From assembly GCA_026168455.1 (NCBI GenBank), contig CM047427.1, forward strand, positions 57,494,749-57,558,748: DNA of 64,000 nucleotides, given 5' to 3'. The notes under the pieces were generated by a model. It had not been told where the DNA came from, ran no database searches, and was given only the letters and a program-made list of their open reading frames with translations. The position numbers were made by a program, and so were the translations under genes. Source of the stretch: Theocolax elegans. Taxonomy: Eukaryota; Arthropoda; Insecta; Hymenoptera; Cerocephalidae. Shown here piece by piece: positions 32,169-44,100 of the stretch; position 1 is the stretch's first letter, and the number at the start of each line of letters is the position of its first letter.

Positions 32169-32307
32169 CTAAAATTAAAATACAAATTGATATTTAATTA
32201 TTTGCACATATAAATATTATAAAAAATTGTTGATTAAAATTATTTATTTGTATATATTAGTTTTAAAAGACTGTTATTTATTATAGTATTTTGTATACAG
32301 TTCAAAA

Positions 32308-33147
32308 CTATTGACTTTTTTGTAAATAAATTTTCTCTGCAACGAAATGTTTTGCATTACAATTTGTGCATAATAAATTCATTTTCCCTATGTAATGTTC
32401 ATTTATTACTGTATCAATATGCGTTGTTTCTTTAAGAGTAAATACTTCTTTTAATTCTAATACATTGCCATTTCTTAATTCAAATGTTTGTCCCAAATCT
32501 ATTACATAGTTATTACTTTTAGTTTTTTGTTCGTCTTAGATACTACGTAAGAGTTTACTTTTAAATAAACAAAATTGCTTGAATTTGCCATTTTATTTAC
32601 AAATGACTGATTCCCTTCTAAATTCTTGTTTTGGTTAAACGCAAATGATATAATAGAATTTTCTTTATAAATAGTAGAACTACTTGTACTCCAGGTAACG
32701 TATTCTCTGTTTACGTTACCTTTTACATTAGGTACGATCATTTGAAATGTTTCTTTCAGATCAACTATACGAGCTTTTTTTGCATAATTTTTTCGGCCAG
32801 ATTGATCTGCTTTACTTTTGTTATTATTATTTCAATAATTTGATTTGTCATAATTGATTTACGTTTAATTGACATACGAAAATGTGATCTATTTACATTA
32901 GATGATAAATGTGAATCGCTTAGTACTACTGCTGGCAATGTTAATATCTGTTTGCGATAAGGTCATTCGGTATGTTTTTTCTAGATCAATAACTCGAACT
33001 TTTTTGTTTCCTTATGATGCTGATACATGTTTATCTGAATTAATCATTGATAGAGAATTATTACTTTTGTGTGGCTGTACCACAGTTTCTCTAAATGGTA
33101 ATAAATGTTCACTGTTCGACTGTGTAGAGCTTATTTTTTCTGCCATC
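32308..33147 (-). pseudogene. Probable Helitron N-terminal protein relic
   Basis: A decayed coding stretch in several frames. The most telling part, 32308-32496, reads YIGKMNLLCTNCNAKHFVAEK, a C-x2-C...H pattern typical of the region ahead of the Rep domain in Helitron proteins. Upstream pieces include KKARIVDLKETFQM at about 32760 and, further up, KKVRVIDLEKTYRM at about 32990, which look like two copies of one motif. An ATG opens the set at 33145-33147. It is colinear with the helicase relic at 25.9-27.7 kb, but the Rep region between is missing. Confidence 0.5.
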
Positions 33148-33346
33148 ATTTAATATTTTTAATTAATTATGACAAATCTATACAAAATATTCTATTGTGT
33201 ATTTTAAATATAGCACAACCTTCAAGCACAATTTAAAGTTTTAATGAAAAACTATATATGAGTTTATTGTAGTATAATAAAAATACAGTATTATGAGTAA
33301 TATAAAATAATTTATTTATTTCATTATATATTATACATTACTTACA

Positions 33347-33450
33347 CACATTATTGTTTATTATATCAATTCATTCAAGAATAATAATGGGTTACTACAC
33401 ATTATTGTTTATTATATCAATTCATTCAAGAATAATAATGGGTTACTATA
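33347..33450 (+). repeat. Tandem duplication of a ~52 bp unit
   Basis: ACATTATTGTTTATTATATC through GGGTTACTA occurs twice head to tail with no visible difference, so the duplication is recent. Confidence 0.85.
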
Positions 33451-33585
33451 CACACCTTTCCAATATGTCGCCTCGAGCTTTTCTTTACTTCGATTATACC
33501 TACTTCGCATTTAGCAAGTTATTTCATCTGATTTATGAAGCAAGTCTATTGCTTCAACACAATAGGTTACTGACTTGATTGTAGC

Positions 33586-33975
33586 TTAAGAGGATGCCGT
33601 ATTACCGACATATTTGATTTTTCAAATTAAATCTTCAGTTTACCTTTTATTCCAATTGTGCGTGCATAGATACATTCTGCATGATTTGCAAATTGTGTGT
33701 CAACTCGCAGAATCTTAAAATTCGACATATTCATTTAATTAAATGAAAAATAGTTTGTAAAAACTGCAATGTCGGCAAACAGTTACAAATTTTAGTACAT
33801 TACAATTTTTCATTTAGATAAGGAAATGTATCGAATTATAAGATTCTGCAAGTTGACGCACAATCTGTTAATCGTGCAGAATGTACCTATGATTGCAAAA
33901 TCGGGATAAACGAAAAACTCAACATTTAATTTGAAAAATCAATTGGGCAATTTGTACTGTGTGGCATCCCCTTAA
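33586..33975. mobile_element. TTAA-flanked hairpin element (E1), 390 bp
   Basis: TTAAGAGGATGCC at the left and GGCATCCCCTTAA at the right. The arms are inverted copies across most of the length (ACATTCTGCA, GACACACAAT and complements). TTAA target sites are used by piggyBac- and Kolobok-type transposases. It has no coding capacity. Confidence 0.75.
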
Positions 33976-34019
33976 GTAACGCTGATCTTCTTCTTATTTA
34001 TTTAAAACATTACATTAAC

Positions 34020-34205
34020 TTCTATTCGGTTTTAATTTGATTTTGATTATATTTCGTTTACTTTTATTCGTTGTTAATTTGATTTTGATTTGATTTAATA
34101 TATTTCGTTTAATTTTATTCGTTTTTAAATTGATTTTGATTTGATTTAATACATTGTGTTTACTTTTATTCATTTTTATATTACATTAATCTTCATTCGT
34201 TTGAA
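34020..34205. repeat. AT-rich minisatellite, TTTATTCGTT...GATTTTGATTTG units
   Basis: Three to four diverged units of about 55-65 bp, each with ATTTCGTTTACTTTTATTCG and TTGATTTTGATTTGATTTAAT. No coding. Confidence 0.7.
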
Positions 34206-34828
34206 AAATATAACAACTATTTGTACATATACAAATTTCAAAGCACGCATAATCTAAAACAAAAAATAAACTTCTACGTTAAACAGTCTCTTAAAAAGAT
34301 TCTACTTATTTATTTAAATAATGATATATATAGGACTATTTTAAAACTTACATTTTTTTATTTAATATTCATCATTGCCACTTCAATTTCAAATACATAT
34401 TCTTTTGTAAAATATCATACATCAGTATCTCTTCTTTCCGAATCACTATATATAATCTGTAAAACAAAGAAGTATTATTTTTTAAATCAATTATTCATAC
34501 TATACATTAATATAAATTGATATAATTATTATTGAAAATAATTTTTTTTATAATTTACTACATTCTCTACTCTCCTAAACTCAATATATACTATCTGTTT
34601 ATATACAATTAATTATACACTATTCTTCATTTTTTATAAATTCCCCTTGCTTTCTTCTTTCAATTTCAACCACTTTAATTCTAATCCTTTTAGATATATA
34701 ATATAATAAATATTACATATTATATTACGCTTTCGATTACGATTTATTATGGTAGGTAGGTTAGTATAATACATTATATGTTTACATATAGATCGTTCGC
34801 ATCTCATCGCAGTTCATTTTGTTTTCCG
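34206..34828. other. AT-rich non-coding stretch
   Basis: A 99-codon open frame at 34221-34520 exists, but its composition (Ile, Leu, Lys, Tyr, Asn) is what random AT-rich DNA gives. No domain or homology is recognised, so it is not called as a gene. Confidence 0.5.
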
Positions 34829-35341
34829 TTAAGGGCAGTCCGTACTCATAGCTTCACAAATCCACCACCCAAATTTTGCGAGCAAAAGTGGCGCTGCCGT
34901 CAGATAAGCTGAGTTCATATTCGACAATAATTATGAACATTTATAGGAAATAAAGTTTCTACCACACAAAATCAGAGTTGAGCGCCATAGCTATTGATGT
35001 AATGATTAATTACATATTGCTTACCTGATCGAAAAGTCAGTATTTTCGACGAATAGTGATAAGTACGAATCAATTCTGAGAACACATACCGAAGTCACTT
35101 CGTACTTCCCACTATTCGTCGAAAATACTGACTTTTCGATCAGCTAAGTGATATGTAATTAATCATTACATCAATAGCTATGGCGCTTAACTTTGATTTT
35201 GTGTAGTAAACACTCTATTTTTTTGTAATTGTCCAAAATTGTTATCGAATATGAACTCAGTCTATCTGACGACAGCGCCACTTCTGCTCGCAAATTTTCG
35301 GGTGGTGATATATTCAACTATACTCTACGGACTCCCCTTAA
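34829..35341. mobile_element. TTAA-flanked hairpin element (E2), ~0.5 kb
   Basis: TTAAGGGCAGTCCGTA at the left and TACGGACTCCCCTTAA at the right. The arms pair over about 200 bp each (AAAGTGGCGCTGCCGTC / GACGACAGCGCCACTT and AATACTGACTTTTCGATCAG inside). No coding. Its ends are similar in style to E1 and E3. Confidence 0.85.
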
Positions 35342-35698
35342 GGGAAACCGAAAAGTAGCGTGGTACATTTACAGCTAAGATCGCTCGGAATCATCGGAAT
35401 TCTCCCTGGTGGTCAAGCAGTCTTCGCTGTTTGTTAAAGAGCTAAGAAACTTATGTAATAAGTATCTATGTATTTAAGTGTTTATATAATTTTATTATGT
35501 ACAAAAAATAAATTACATTTTTAATATGTATTCATCATTTATTTTTTATGGGATGAATTCAAAATTTATATGATACAATATTAAAAAATATTTATTCAGA
35601 CAAAATATAAAGAATTTATACATTATTTAACTTTTTATAACAATATTTATATTAAAAAAATACGAGATAAGTTTCTTATAAATCGTGTCTATAAGCTA

Positions 35699-37098
35699 TT
35701 AATTTTTCTTCTTCCTTTTTAAGAAATAAACAAGGACGTAGCCTATAGGTAATAAATTTACATTTATAAATACTTCTTTATCTGTTTCAGGATCGACATT
35801 GTATGCATAATAATAAGAATTAAAATAATTGGTTTCAAATACTTGTGTATGAAAATAAGATTTTTCATTGCAATTAAAAATCGCTTTTATCTTTCCAAAT
35901 TGCGGACCCTTTTGACTAATTTTAAGAACAAATATGGTTCCTGGTGAAAAAGTTTTCCCAAGTATATCAAAATTTTTAAAGTGTTTACTGAAAATAGTAC
36001 CGGTATTCGAGGAGACAATTTTCTGAAAGCAGCTGCAGCATTCTCCTTATCAATCTTTCCTAATAAAACTTCGCTATCTTGAATATCATTTACCTCATAA
36101 TTATATCATAGTTGCAATTAATGCCTTTTTGCAATTGTAAGTGGTAAATTCACATGTGTTGATGTACCCGCTGCAATCTATTTCAACGCTTTGGCTTTCT
36201 TTGAAATTTCGTGCAAGAGAAATGCACTACCGGTCCATTTACTAACATCACACAAGTGTAATGTAACCAAATGTGCATTTTAGGTTCTAGTTTATCAAAC
36301 AGTTTAAAGAAAAGAAAATTAAATTTCTGTGTATCTTCTTGCACGTTCATAATCTGCCTCCTATGTAACTGAGGTGCATTTAAAACACCCACAGTTTTTC
36401 TCAAGCAAAGAATAAGGCTGCAATAGAAATTTTCTTCGGGTACCAAGTCTCCCACCATTAAAACTATATATCTAGTCAAACAAAGCATTTCAGAAGCAGA
36501 CTGTTTAATTTTTAATTTTTGTTTTCCACCTTCAGTTTTTGTAAATTGGAGAAGAAACTTGTAATTCTATAATTAATTGTTGTTAAAGATATAATTTTAT
36601 TTTGTATTAAAACTTCTAAAACTTTTCCTATTACGCATGAAGCAATGCCTTCATAATCGTTATGCATAATATCTACCGAAATATTTTGATTAATTTGAAA
36701 ATTATTTATTTTATGAAATACGCAATCTTCATGAATTCCAGTAGTTTTATAATCATTTTTGAAAACATCATTATTATAAGAATCGACTGTTCTAATGAGT
36801 GACGTAGCTTCACATGTCATCTGGTTACATTGAACATTTGTAGTGGAACAGATCCTACAAAATCGAGTAGCATTAAAACCTTGAGAAAATCCGCACATAT
36901 AATTTAAACCTGAATTATCACCCAACATAAGGACGCACTCAAAATACACTGTTTGCTTCTGCCCATCAACGTCTACTTTTATTTCATCTTTTGATAAAAT
37001 ATTTAAATCAATTATAGTTTTCTCAAGGACTCTCTCTCTCGAATAGTTTGATCACCCTCTTTTACATTTTCAAATTCTTTTAAATATTTGGAATGAAA
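35699..37098 (-). pseudogene. Transposase relic 1, C-terminal two thirds
   Basis: Decayed, multi-frame coding sequence of a large protein family that I recognise from its layout but cannot name with certainty. N to C: KTIIDLNILSKDEIKV, FECVLMLGDNSGLNYMCGF, the zinc-like C-x2-C of FCRICSTT, TGIHEDCVFHKINNF, VDIMHNDYEGIASCVIGK, then LEPKMHIWLHYTCVM and GPVVHFSCTKF. Last comes a C-terminal domain, IFVLKISQKGPQFGKI...LLPIGYVLVYFL, with a stop at 35699-35701. The block order is shared with the relic at 61.1-64 kb. A TNP2-like/CACTA-type transposase is one possibility. The gene continues beyond the inserted element, at 43527-44100. Confidence 0.7.
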
Positions 37099-37756
37099 TC
37101 AAGGGGGTGCCATAGCGAAAAACTATCGACGAAGCGTAGGTAACGTAGTAATGTGTAATGTACTAGCATTGCATTATCTTACAAAAACTTTTGTGGTTGC
37201 AGACTCAACAATTATCGATAATTGTATCGGTAATGTAATATAACCTCAAAATAGATGATAATACAAGTATATATTATTTATTTGACGGGATGTCAGACCA
37301 TTGGGAAGTCATAGGCATCAGCATCTTTCAAAATAAAAATGATATTTATAATATTAAATTAAAAATCTGAAAAATTTTAAGCGGATTGTTTAAAACATTA
37401 AAAATATCTTAAGTTCTCGATTTTTCTAAGAAAAATTCGTATTTAAAATATTAATTGATGAATCAATTTGTAGTCAGTAGGTATTAGTCAAAATAGGCAT
37501 ACATTTTCAATCCAAACGAAAACGAAAAAAGTAAAAAATGACCCTTTTCTGAGTTCGACGTCCCCATAGAACGTCTGCTTTTCGCGCAACAGATTGCGTT
37601 ACATTTAAAATATTACTTTTGTATTATGCAATGTAGTGATTTGTACCGTTTACTACACTTATTTACTACACTGCAGTGAATAATACTGTAAATACACTTA
37701 TTTCTGCATTTCTCTATGCAGCGGACTATACCATCTAAAACGCAACTAGAGCCTTT

Positions 37757-38045
37757 TACCTTTACTAAATACATTCCTTACATTTCACTATGTAAGTACT
37801 CTTCGTATTCATTTTGCTTCAACCTTTTTTACCGATACTAAATACATTCCTTGCATTTCGCTATGCAAGTACTCGTCGTATTAGTTTTGTTTCAACCTGT
37901 TACCTTTCCTGAATACATTCCTTGCATTTCGCTATGCAAGTACTCGTCGTATTCGTTTTGCTTCAACCTGTTACCTTTCCTGAATACATTCCTTGCATTC
38001 GCTATGCAAGTACTCGTCCTATTCATTTGGCTTCAACCTTTGAAC
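37757..38045. repeat. ~69 bp minisatellite in E3
   Basis: Four units of TAAATACATTCCTTGCATTTC...GCTTCAACCT. The core TTGCATTTCGCTATGCAA is an imperfect palindrome. The two middle units are almost identical and the outer ones diverged. Further degraded units continue to about 38170 (CATTTCACTATGCGG). Confidence 0.85.
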
Positions 38046-38206
38046 ACGTGCTGTGAATTGTACCAATTAGTACGCATAACTTCTGCATTTCACTATGCGG
38101 TGGATTAGACCATTTGATACTCTTAGTTTTTGCTTTCCACTATGCACCTGTTTAGACCATCTGGGACCCGATATTTCTGAATTTTTCTATGTAATATGTA
38201 GGTCCA

Positions 38207-38695
38207 ATTAAGTCCATATGCATATAATATGTGGTAAATCCTATTCACATTAATTTTGACATTATGGAATATTTTATCTGTGTTTGAACACTAAATATAC
38301 ATCTACGACCATCTCTGGACACAGAAAAGTATCTGTAAAACAATAAAAATAAATATACGACAATAGTATTTTAAAATCTAGCATAAATCATACTTTTAAC
38401 TTTACTGACCTGGTGTGTATATATCTGAATCGCGGAAACGCTTGCAGATACGTAAGGTGTAAACATAGATGGATCATCAAGCAGTAGAAGAAATAAGTAA
38501 TTTTCAAGAGTGTCTAGACAGGTTGTATGTTCCAACCTTGAAGTAAGTCCATATGCATATAATGTGTGGTAGGTTCTCTTGAGATAAATTTGGAAATTGT
38601 GGATCTCTTGAAACATAAGTATCTTTAAAACAGAAAATATAAATATATGTCAACCGAATTTAAAATCTAGAATAAATCACACTTTGATCTGTGAT
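38207..38695 (-). repeat. Two diverged copies of a ~340 bp repeat in E3
   Basis: CCATATGCATATAATATGTGG at 38215 and CCATATGCATATAATGTGTGG at 38550 start segments that both end near AAAATCTAG(C/A)ATAAATCA(T/C)AC. On the minus strand several pieces begin after polypyrimidine-AG and end at GT. The frames are short and match nothing known. Confidence 0.6.
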
Positions 38696-40369
38696 GTAGT
38701 CACATCACTAGGCGATACCTGAAAATAAAAAAAATATATATTAATCAATGCGTATTCAATATTAAGAGGTAATATCATATAAATATACTTATCTGTATTT
38801 ACAAGATGATGACGTGAACATCCAGAACGTTGTACGGTGTCAGCGTGTCCGTGGGGTTTGCCGTTGTCAGCTACTCCTTGGCACGCTGCATCTGTAATAA
38901 GAAACACGTTAATATTGGGAAATAGTAATTATTTATTGGTTAGTAGAGACATATATGTAATAAGTAGGAAGTAAATAAAATATATAATATAGAATATAAA
39001 AGGAAAATAATGTATAAGTGAATAAGCATATTGGAAGAAGTAATCGAAGACTGGATATTCAATTTATGAAATTCAAAAGGGAGTTATCAACTGAATGAAA
39101 AAATAGCTGCCAATTAACTGGCACGTAACTTCCTCAAATTAAAATGTTGATCCTATATGTAATATATTACTCAAATATAGTATTAATTAATTATAGAAAA
39201 CAAAATTTTATAATATTTCTAAAAATATTTCCTTTTCTTATAAATAAATAATATTTTACGATATATCTAAAATTATTTATATTTGTTTAAAAAGTATATT
39301 TAAAATGTTAAACTAATAGCTCTGTATTAGCAAGTTTTTTAAAAAAACATTACATCTTTTCACAAACATAAAGAATGTTCCTATAATTTTGTTCAATATT
39401 CAAATGATTTACATAAGAACAAATTATTCATATTTGCATATGTATAAGTTATTGACTAAATAAAAACTGACATAGAAAGTTTTAGATGGAATCAGTTAAA
39501 AATATTAAATATAAATCTTTTTTACTTTCTTTGAAATTTCTTAAAAACATTTTCTTCCAAAAATACTATGAGTTATATTGAATACATAGTTATCAATTAA
39601 TTGACAGCGGTTTCAGTTTATAGTAAGAAAATTCTGTACTATTAGATTGAATTTTTCGCAACCGACATAAAAAACTTTTCACGATATCATTTAAAAAAAT
39701 AAAAAAATTATCTTTTCTTGCTTTTCTTTCGAATTTCTATAAATATTTTCTTCCAAAAATATGGTTAGTTCCAGATTAGACTACTTTAAAACTAAACAAA
39801 TTGTAATAAAAATTATTTTTACAGCATAATGTTAGTTGCTATTAATATATTCTATTTTCACAGAAACGTTTGACATAAAAACCCAAATTTATTCACATTT
39901 TAATTTTTTAAATCAAAACTAATCGATATAATTACTTGAAATTTTTATATTTTCTGACTTATAAGGTTCCTTCAGCATACATTTTGTTAGCTCATTTAAC
40001 TAATTAATTTCCAAAAAACAAAATCATTAAAAAATTTTTTTTTCAAATAACAAAAAAATTCATAGATAAAATTAGTTAAACCAAAAATGAATTATTCAAA
40101 AATCAAAAATTGTCTTTAAAAAAACTACTTGGGGGATAAATAATTTAAAAAAAAATAAATAAACATATTTATAACATGTTTTTAGAGAGTCAAAAAATTG
40201 TACAATTACAAAACTTTCTCTATAAGGAAGCAAAAGGGATTAAATAGTGAATAAAATTTAATAGGAGGAAGATGGATTAATTGATATAAATAAGTAAATA
40301 AGAAAATAATTGAAGTGTACTTACAAGTGCACTAAGACAGTGCATACTTTATAAAATGATGAACGATTA
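38696..40369. other. E3 internal AT-rich stretch
   Basis: Non-coding. A minus-strand exon-like segment at about 38807-38893 (TTATTACAG acceptor, GTAAAT donor) is the only feature. The remaining sequence is A/T-rich without repeats that I can support. Confidence 0.5.
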
Positions 40370-40710
40370 AAATTTCACCGGGATCGACTGCGCTGTTGAC
40401 CGCGCCGAAGACCTGTGAACGTAGTGGATTGCGCCACCTGGGGTCCGTCTACTTGCGTATGTGAACACATTCGCAAACACACCACTCCGAGTCAGTGCCC
40501 GACTAATGTACCCGAAGGTAAGGATCGGGCGCACATGGTGAAACTTACTCGAAGCACATTGTTTACGTGCTGGCCCACGCTAAGTTGCCGCCAACTTGAA
40601 TCTAACTAGATTCAAGCGCGCGCACACTGAATACACGCGGTCCGTGCTCGTATCGGCACGATGATTGCGTATATCGAGTATAGGGAATTCGGAACGCGTG
40701 TAGTGGGGGA
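40370..40710. other. GC-rich, CpG-containing island in E3
   Basis: About 340 bp with many CpG dinucleotides (GGATCGACTGCG, GACCGCGCCGAAG, GCGCGCGCACAC) inside an otherwise very AT-rich element. This could be a promoter region or a fragment of another, unrecognised element. The open frame 40415-40609 has no recognisable domain. Confidence 0.5.
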
Positions 40711-40735
40711 ACAAATGTTATTGTATTGGGAGTTT

Positions 40736-42190
40736 AATTTATATTTGAATTTTCTATGGTATATATGACAAATTTTAAAAATAAAATGGGCAAATAAACT
40801 TGTGTATGATGGCATTGGTCACATATTATTCCAAGCCAAGGAAAAAATTTATAAATCGTTTATAATTCCGATTCAGCTTTTTGCTCATTCGCGGGAGCGT
40901 GCCGCGCAATGTCGAATATATTTTCTACAGTCAAAATGAAATACATTTAATAAATAAATAGGGCAAGTAAATATATGTATACGATGGCATTAGTCACATT
41001 GTACATCCAAGCAGTGTCGAATATATTTTCTACGGTAAAAATGAAATATTTTTATTAAATAAGATAAATATATTTACACTGTATCAGACAGCACTGCTCA
41101 AATTTAACTTCCTAATAGTTTAATCAATTTTGATACTATCTATTACTACCGACCTACTTGAAATCCGCAACCAAAACACTACGGGGCACGCTCCCGGGTT
41201 TGCTTATTCGCTGGCACGTGCCACGCAGTGTCGAATGTATTTTCTACACGAAAAATAAAATACTTTTAATAAATAACATGGGCAAATAACCTTATGTATA
41301 CGATGGCATTAGTTACATGTTACATCCAAGCAAAGGAAAAAATTTATAAATCGTTTGTAATTCCGATTCAGCTGAAATCGACGACTAGAACACTACGAGG
41401 CACGCTCCCTCGTTTGGTCATTTGCGGGAGCGTGCCGCGCAGTGTCGAATATTTTTTCCTACACACAAAATGAAATACATTTAATAAATAACATGGGCAA
41501 ATAACCTTATGAACTTGATGGCACTACTCAAATTTAACTTCCCAGAAGAAGAAACAAATGTAAAACTATATATAACTACCGATCTACTTGAAATCTACAA
41601 CCAAAACACTACGAGGTACGCTCCCTCATTTGCTCATTCGCGGAAGCATACCGCGCAGTGTCGAATATATTTTCCTACAATCAAAATAAAATAATTTATA
41701 AATTGGGTTAATAAACTCATGTATACGATGGCATTAGTCACATGTTACTTCAAGCCTAGGAAAAAATTTATAATTTGTTTATAATTCCGATTCAGCTGAA
41801 ATCGACGACCAGAACACTACGAGGCACGCTCCCCCATTTGCTCATTTGCGGGAGCGTGCCGCGCAGTGTCGAATATATAGTTCGAATATATTTTCTACAA
41901 TCAAAATGAAATACATTTAATAAATAAATAGGGCAAATAAATATATGTATACGATGGCATTAGTCACATGTTACATCCAAGCCTAGGAACAAATTTATAA
42001 TTCATTTATAATTCCGATTCAGCTGAAATCGACGACCAGAACACTACGAGGCACGCTCCCGCGTTTGCTCATTCGCGGAAGCATACCGCGCAGTGTCGAA
42101 TATATTTTCTACGGTAAAAATGAAATATTTTTATTAAATAAGATGAATACGTTGACATTGTACCTGATAGCACTTCTCAAATTTTACTTT
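40736..42190. repeat. Satellite-like array with a hairpin in each unit (E3)
   Basis: About seven units of roughly 205-230 bp. Five carry an inverted pair, GAGGCACGCTCCC then a ~14 nt loop and GCGGGAGCGTGCC (near 41190, 41405, 41625, 41825, 42055); a sixth site near 40885 keeps only the right half. Two unit types occur. Type 1 contains TATACGATGGCATTAGTCAC and AATTCCGATTCAGCTGAAAT; type 2 contains GATGGCACTACTCAAATTTA and CTACTTGAAATCTACAACC. They alternate for part of the array. Short frames here are spurious. Confidence 0.85.
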
Positions 42191-42364
42191 GAGTGGGAAA
42201 GAGAGAGAAAGGGAGAGAGTGGGTGCGAGCATGCGAGCCAGCCGTTATAGCCTCTAAATCAAAATATTTTGCTTTTTCGATCGTCTTTGTTTTTCATTGT
42301 TTCCCTATTCCATGTCCCACGTCTTTGTTTTCCCGAATAAATAAGTAAATTATTTTTATTTTTA

Positions 42365-42710
42365 AATTAATATTGAATTTTGTTGGTCTTGCTGAGCTAA
42401 CGACTAACGACTCTAAGAACTCCAAGTTGCTCGCTCGAAAAGGCACGACAATTCGCCGCGTATCAATCCCGAGACGAAACACATAGACTTAAAATTTCTT
42501 TCTTTCTTATTAAAATATTTTCAATTTTATTACTTAGTATTTATTTGCTTCTTCTTTTGGTTTATGTCTGGCGGCTTGTGGCCTTCATAATGTTGTCCTC
42601 GGGATTGATACGCGGCGAATTGTCGTGCCTTTTCGAGCGAGCAACTTGGAGTTCTTAGAGTCGTTAGTCGTTAGCTCAGCAAGACCAACAAAATTCAATA
42701 TTAATTTAAA
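42365..42710. repeat. Inverted repeat with ~105 bp arms (E3)
   Basis: Arms at about 42365-42470 and 42598-42705 (TTTTGTTGGTCTTGCTGAGC, GCTCGCTCGAAAAGGCACG and complements) are nearly perfect, with a 130 bp loop. A GA-rich run (AGAGAGAAAGGGAGAG) lies just to the left, at 42199. Probably a MITE nested in E3. Confidence 0.8.
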
Positions 42711-43235
42711 AACTTTTGCCTGGGCGAGAAAAAATTATATTTTTAATATTTTTATTTTTGTTGTTATCCTTAATTTTGTTATTTTTAATTTGTTATATAT
42801 GTTCTTTACTCAGTCGGTAAACGTTACATAGAGAACTCTCCACCCATTCTCTCATATAGTCATACAGTGTGTCTTTACAGTGACGTCACAATGACGTGCG
42901 AAGGCATACGTGGCAGTAACCTGATGATATCAAGGATTAAAATTATCTTGTTACGTATATGTATGTACAATAGCGAAGATACAGACAAAACAAATTAGTG
43001 TTTCTACAATACATAAGCACTATATTTATTATAATTCTGCTTACTGACACAAGCCCGGTATATTAATTATGGTATTTAGCGCCATCTTGCAACAACTATT
43101 TGCGCAAGTGCTTCCACTCTAAGTATAATACCAGAGACTAAGCGGGTCGTGCACTCTGGCGACGAAATTGGTACTAAGAAAACTTTATCAGTAATATAAA
43201 CTATTTATTTTTTTGTTAATTTTATGTAAAACCCA

Positions 43236-43440
43236 AATACAGAAGCACTAGATAATGTTATAATATGTCTGTCTACAAAGTTCCAGGTCAATACAACAAG
43301 GACACCCTAAAAAATGTCTGCACGGAAAAATGACTATTTTTTCCGTGCAAACTATTTTTAGGGTGTTCTTTACATATTGACTTCAAACTTCGTATAAATA
43401 CGTATAATGTTATTATCTAGTGCTTCTGTATTTGCGTTTT
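43236..43440. repeat. Hairpin with ~90 bp arms (E3 right end)
   Basis: CAAATACAGAAGCACTAGAT and ATCTAGTGCTTCTGTATTTG frame an imperfect palindrome centred on TTTTTCCGTGCA near 43333. Non-coding, close to the E3 right terminus. Confidence 0.75.
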
Positions 43441-43526
43441 GCAAATAGAACCATAATATGCCCATTAAATGCAATAATGTATCTATCTCACTCAGTCGGT
43501 AATAATCTAGTATGGCACCCCCTTAA

Positions 43527-44100
43527 CTAAGGATGTAAAGATGCTATCGAAACATATATTCCTCCTAACTTTTCCTCTCCACCATGGTTACCTAAACCAT
43601 GTTCCTAGTTTAATATTCGTCAAAATAAAGGAAAATAGGAAAGATCAGTTTATTCTTTCTTTCATATTTCTCTAGCCACAAATCTGCTTGCATGTTTGAC
43701 ATAATTAATTTTTCTTCTAATAAGCAAACTTTATATCGTATCATTAATTCCACATAGCCTGGCCGTGATAAAACCTTACTTAGGATTTCTGGAAGCGGAA
43801 CGTGAACTGCATATACTGGTATTTTCTCAGTCTTGAAGTTAATCATAACTTCCTCCTTTCTAATTTCAAAACTTTGGGGAGGCAGAAATATTTTAGCATA
43901 CGATTCTTTACTGATAGTCGGTTTTATTTTAGCTCTCAATTCACTTTGCAAACAGGAAACGTATAAATTTGTTATGAAATTATTAGATCTTTTCAAGATA
44001 TCAGTTACAAATAATCGAGAAATGGAGGGAATATTGTACAATTCCTGGGTAAATTTTAAAATTTCTGTATCAAATATTTTTTATATTAGATTCATTTAAA
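43527..44100 (-). pseudogene. Transposase relic 1, N-terminal third
   Basis: The 143-codon frame 43610-44041 reads YNIPSISRLFVTDILKRSNN, VYAVHVPLPEILSKVL and LIFPIFLYFDEY. It then continues out of frame with HGLGNHGGEEKLGGIYVSIA up to the E3 boundary. The same blocks appear in relic 2 as NNALGLHKGISKTGAVYISV. It is the 5' part of the gene whose remainder lies at 35699-37098. Confidence 0.7.

Larger units (their letters stand above)
37103..43522. mobile_element. E3: 6.4 kb TTAA-type element interrupting transposase relic 1
   Basis: GGGGGTGCCATA at 37103 and TATGGCACCCCC at 43522 are terminal inverted repeats. TTAA follows on the right (43523-43526) and TCAA precedes on the left (37099-37102), a TTAA with one change. 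The transposase reading stops at IYVSIASLHP on the right flank and resumes with FHSKYLKEF on the left flank, so the whole 6,420 bp is one inserted block, possibly with later nesting. It has no recognised open frame but holds two minisatellites, a GC-rich island and two internal palindromes. Confidence 0.75.

Noticed and set aside
34221..34520. Hypothetical 99-codon gene
   Set aside because: Composition matches random AT-rich DNA and there is no domain, homologue or transcription signal.
40736..42190. CRISPR-like array
   Set aside because: Units are ~205-230 bp with related, not unique, spacers, and the context is an insect transposable element.
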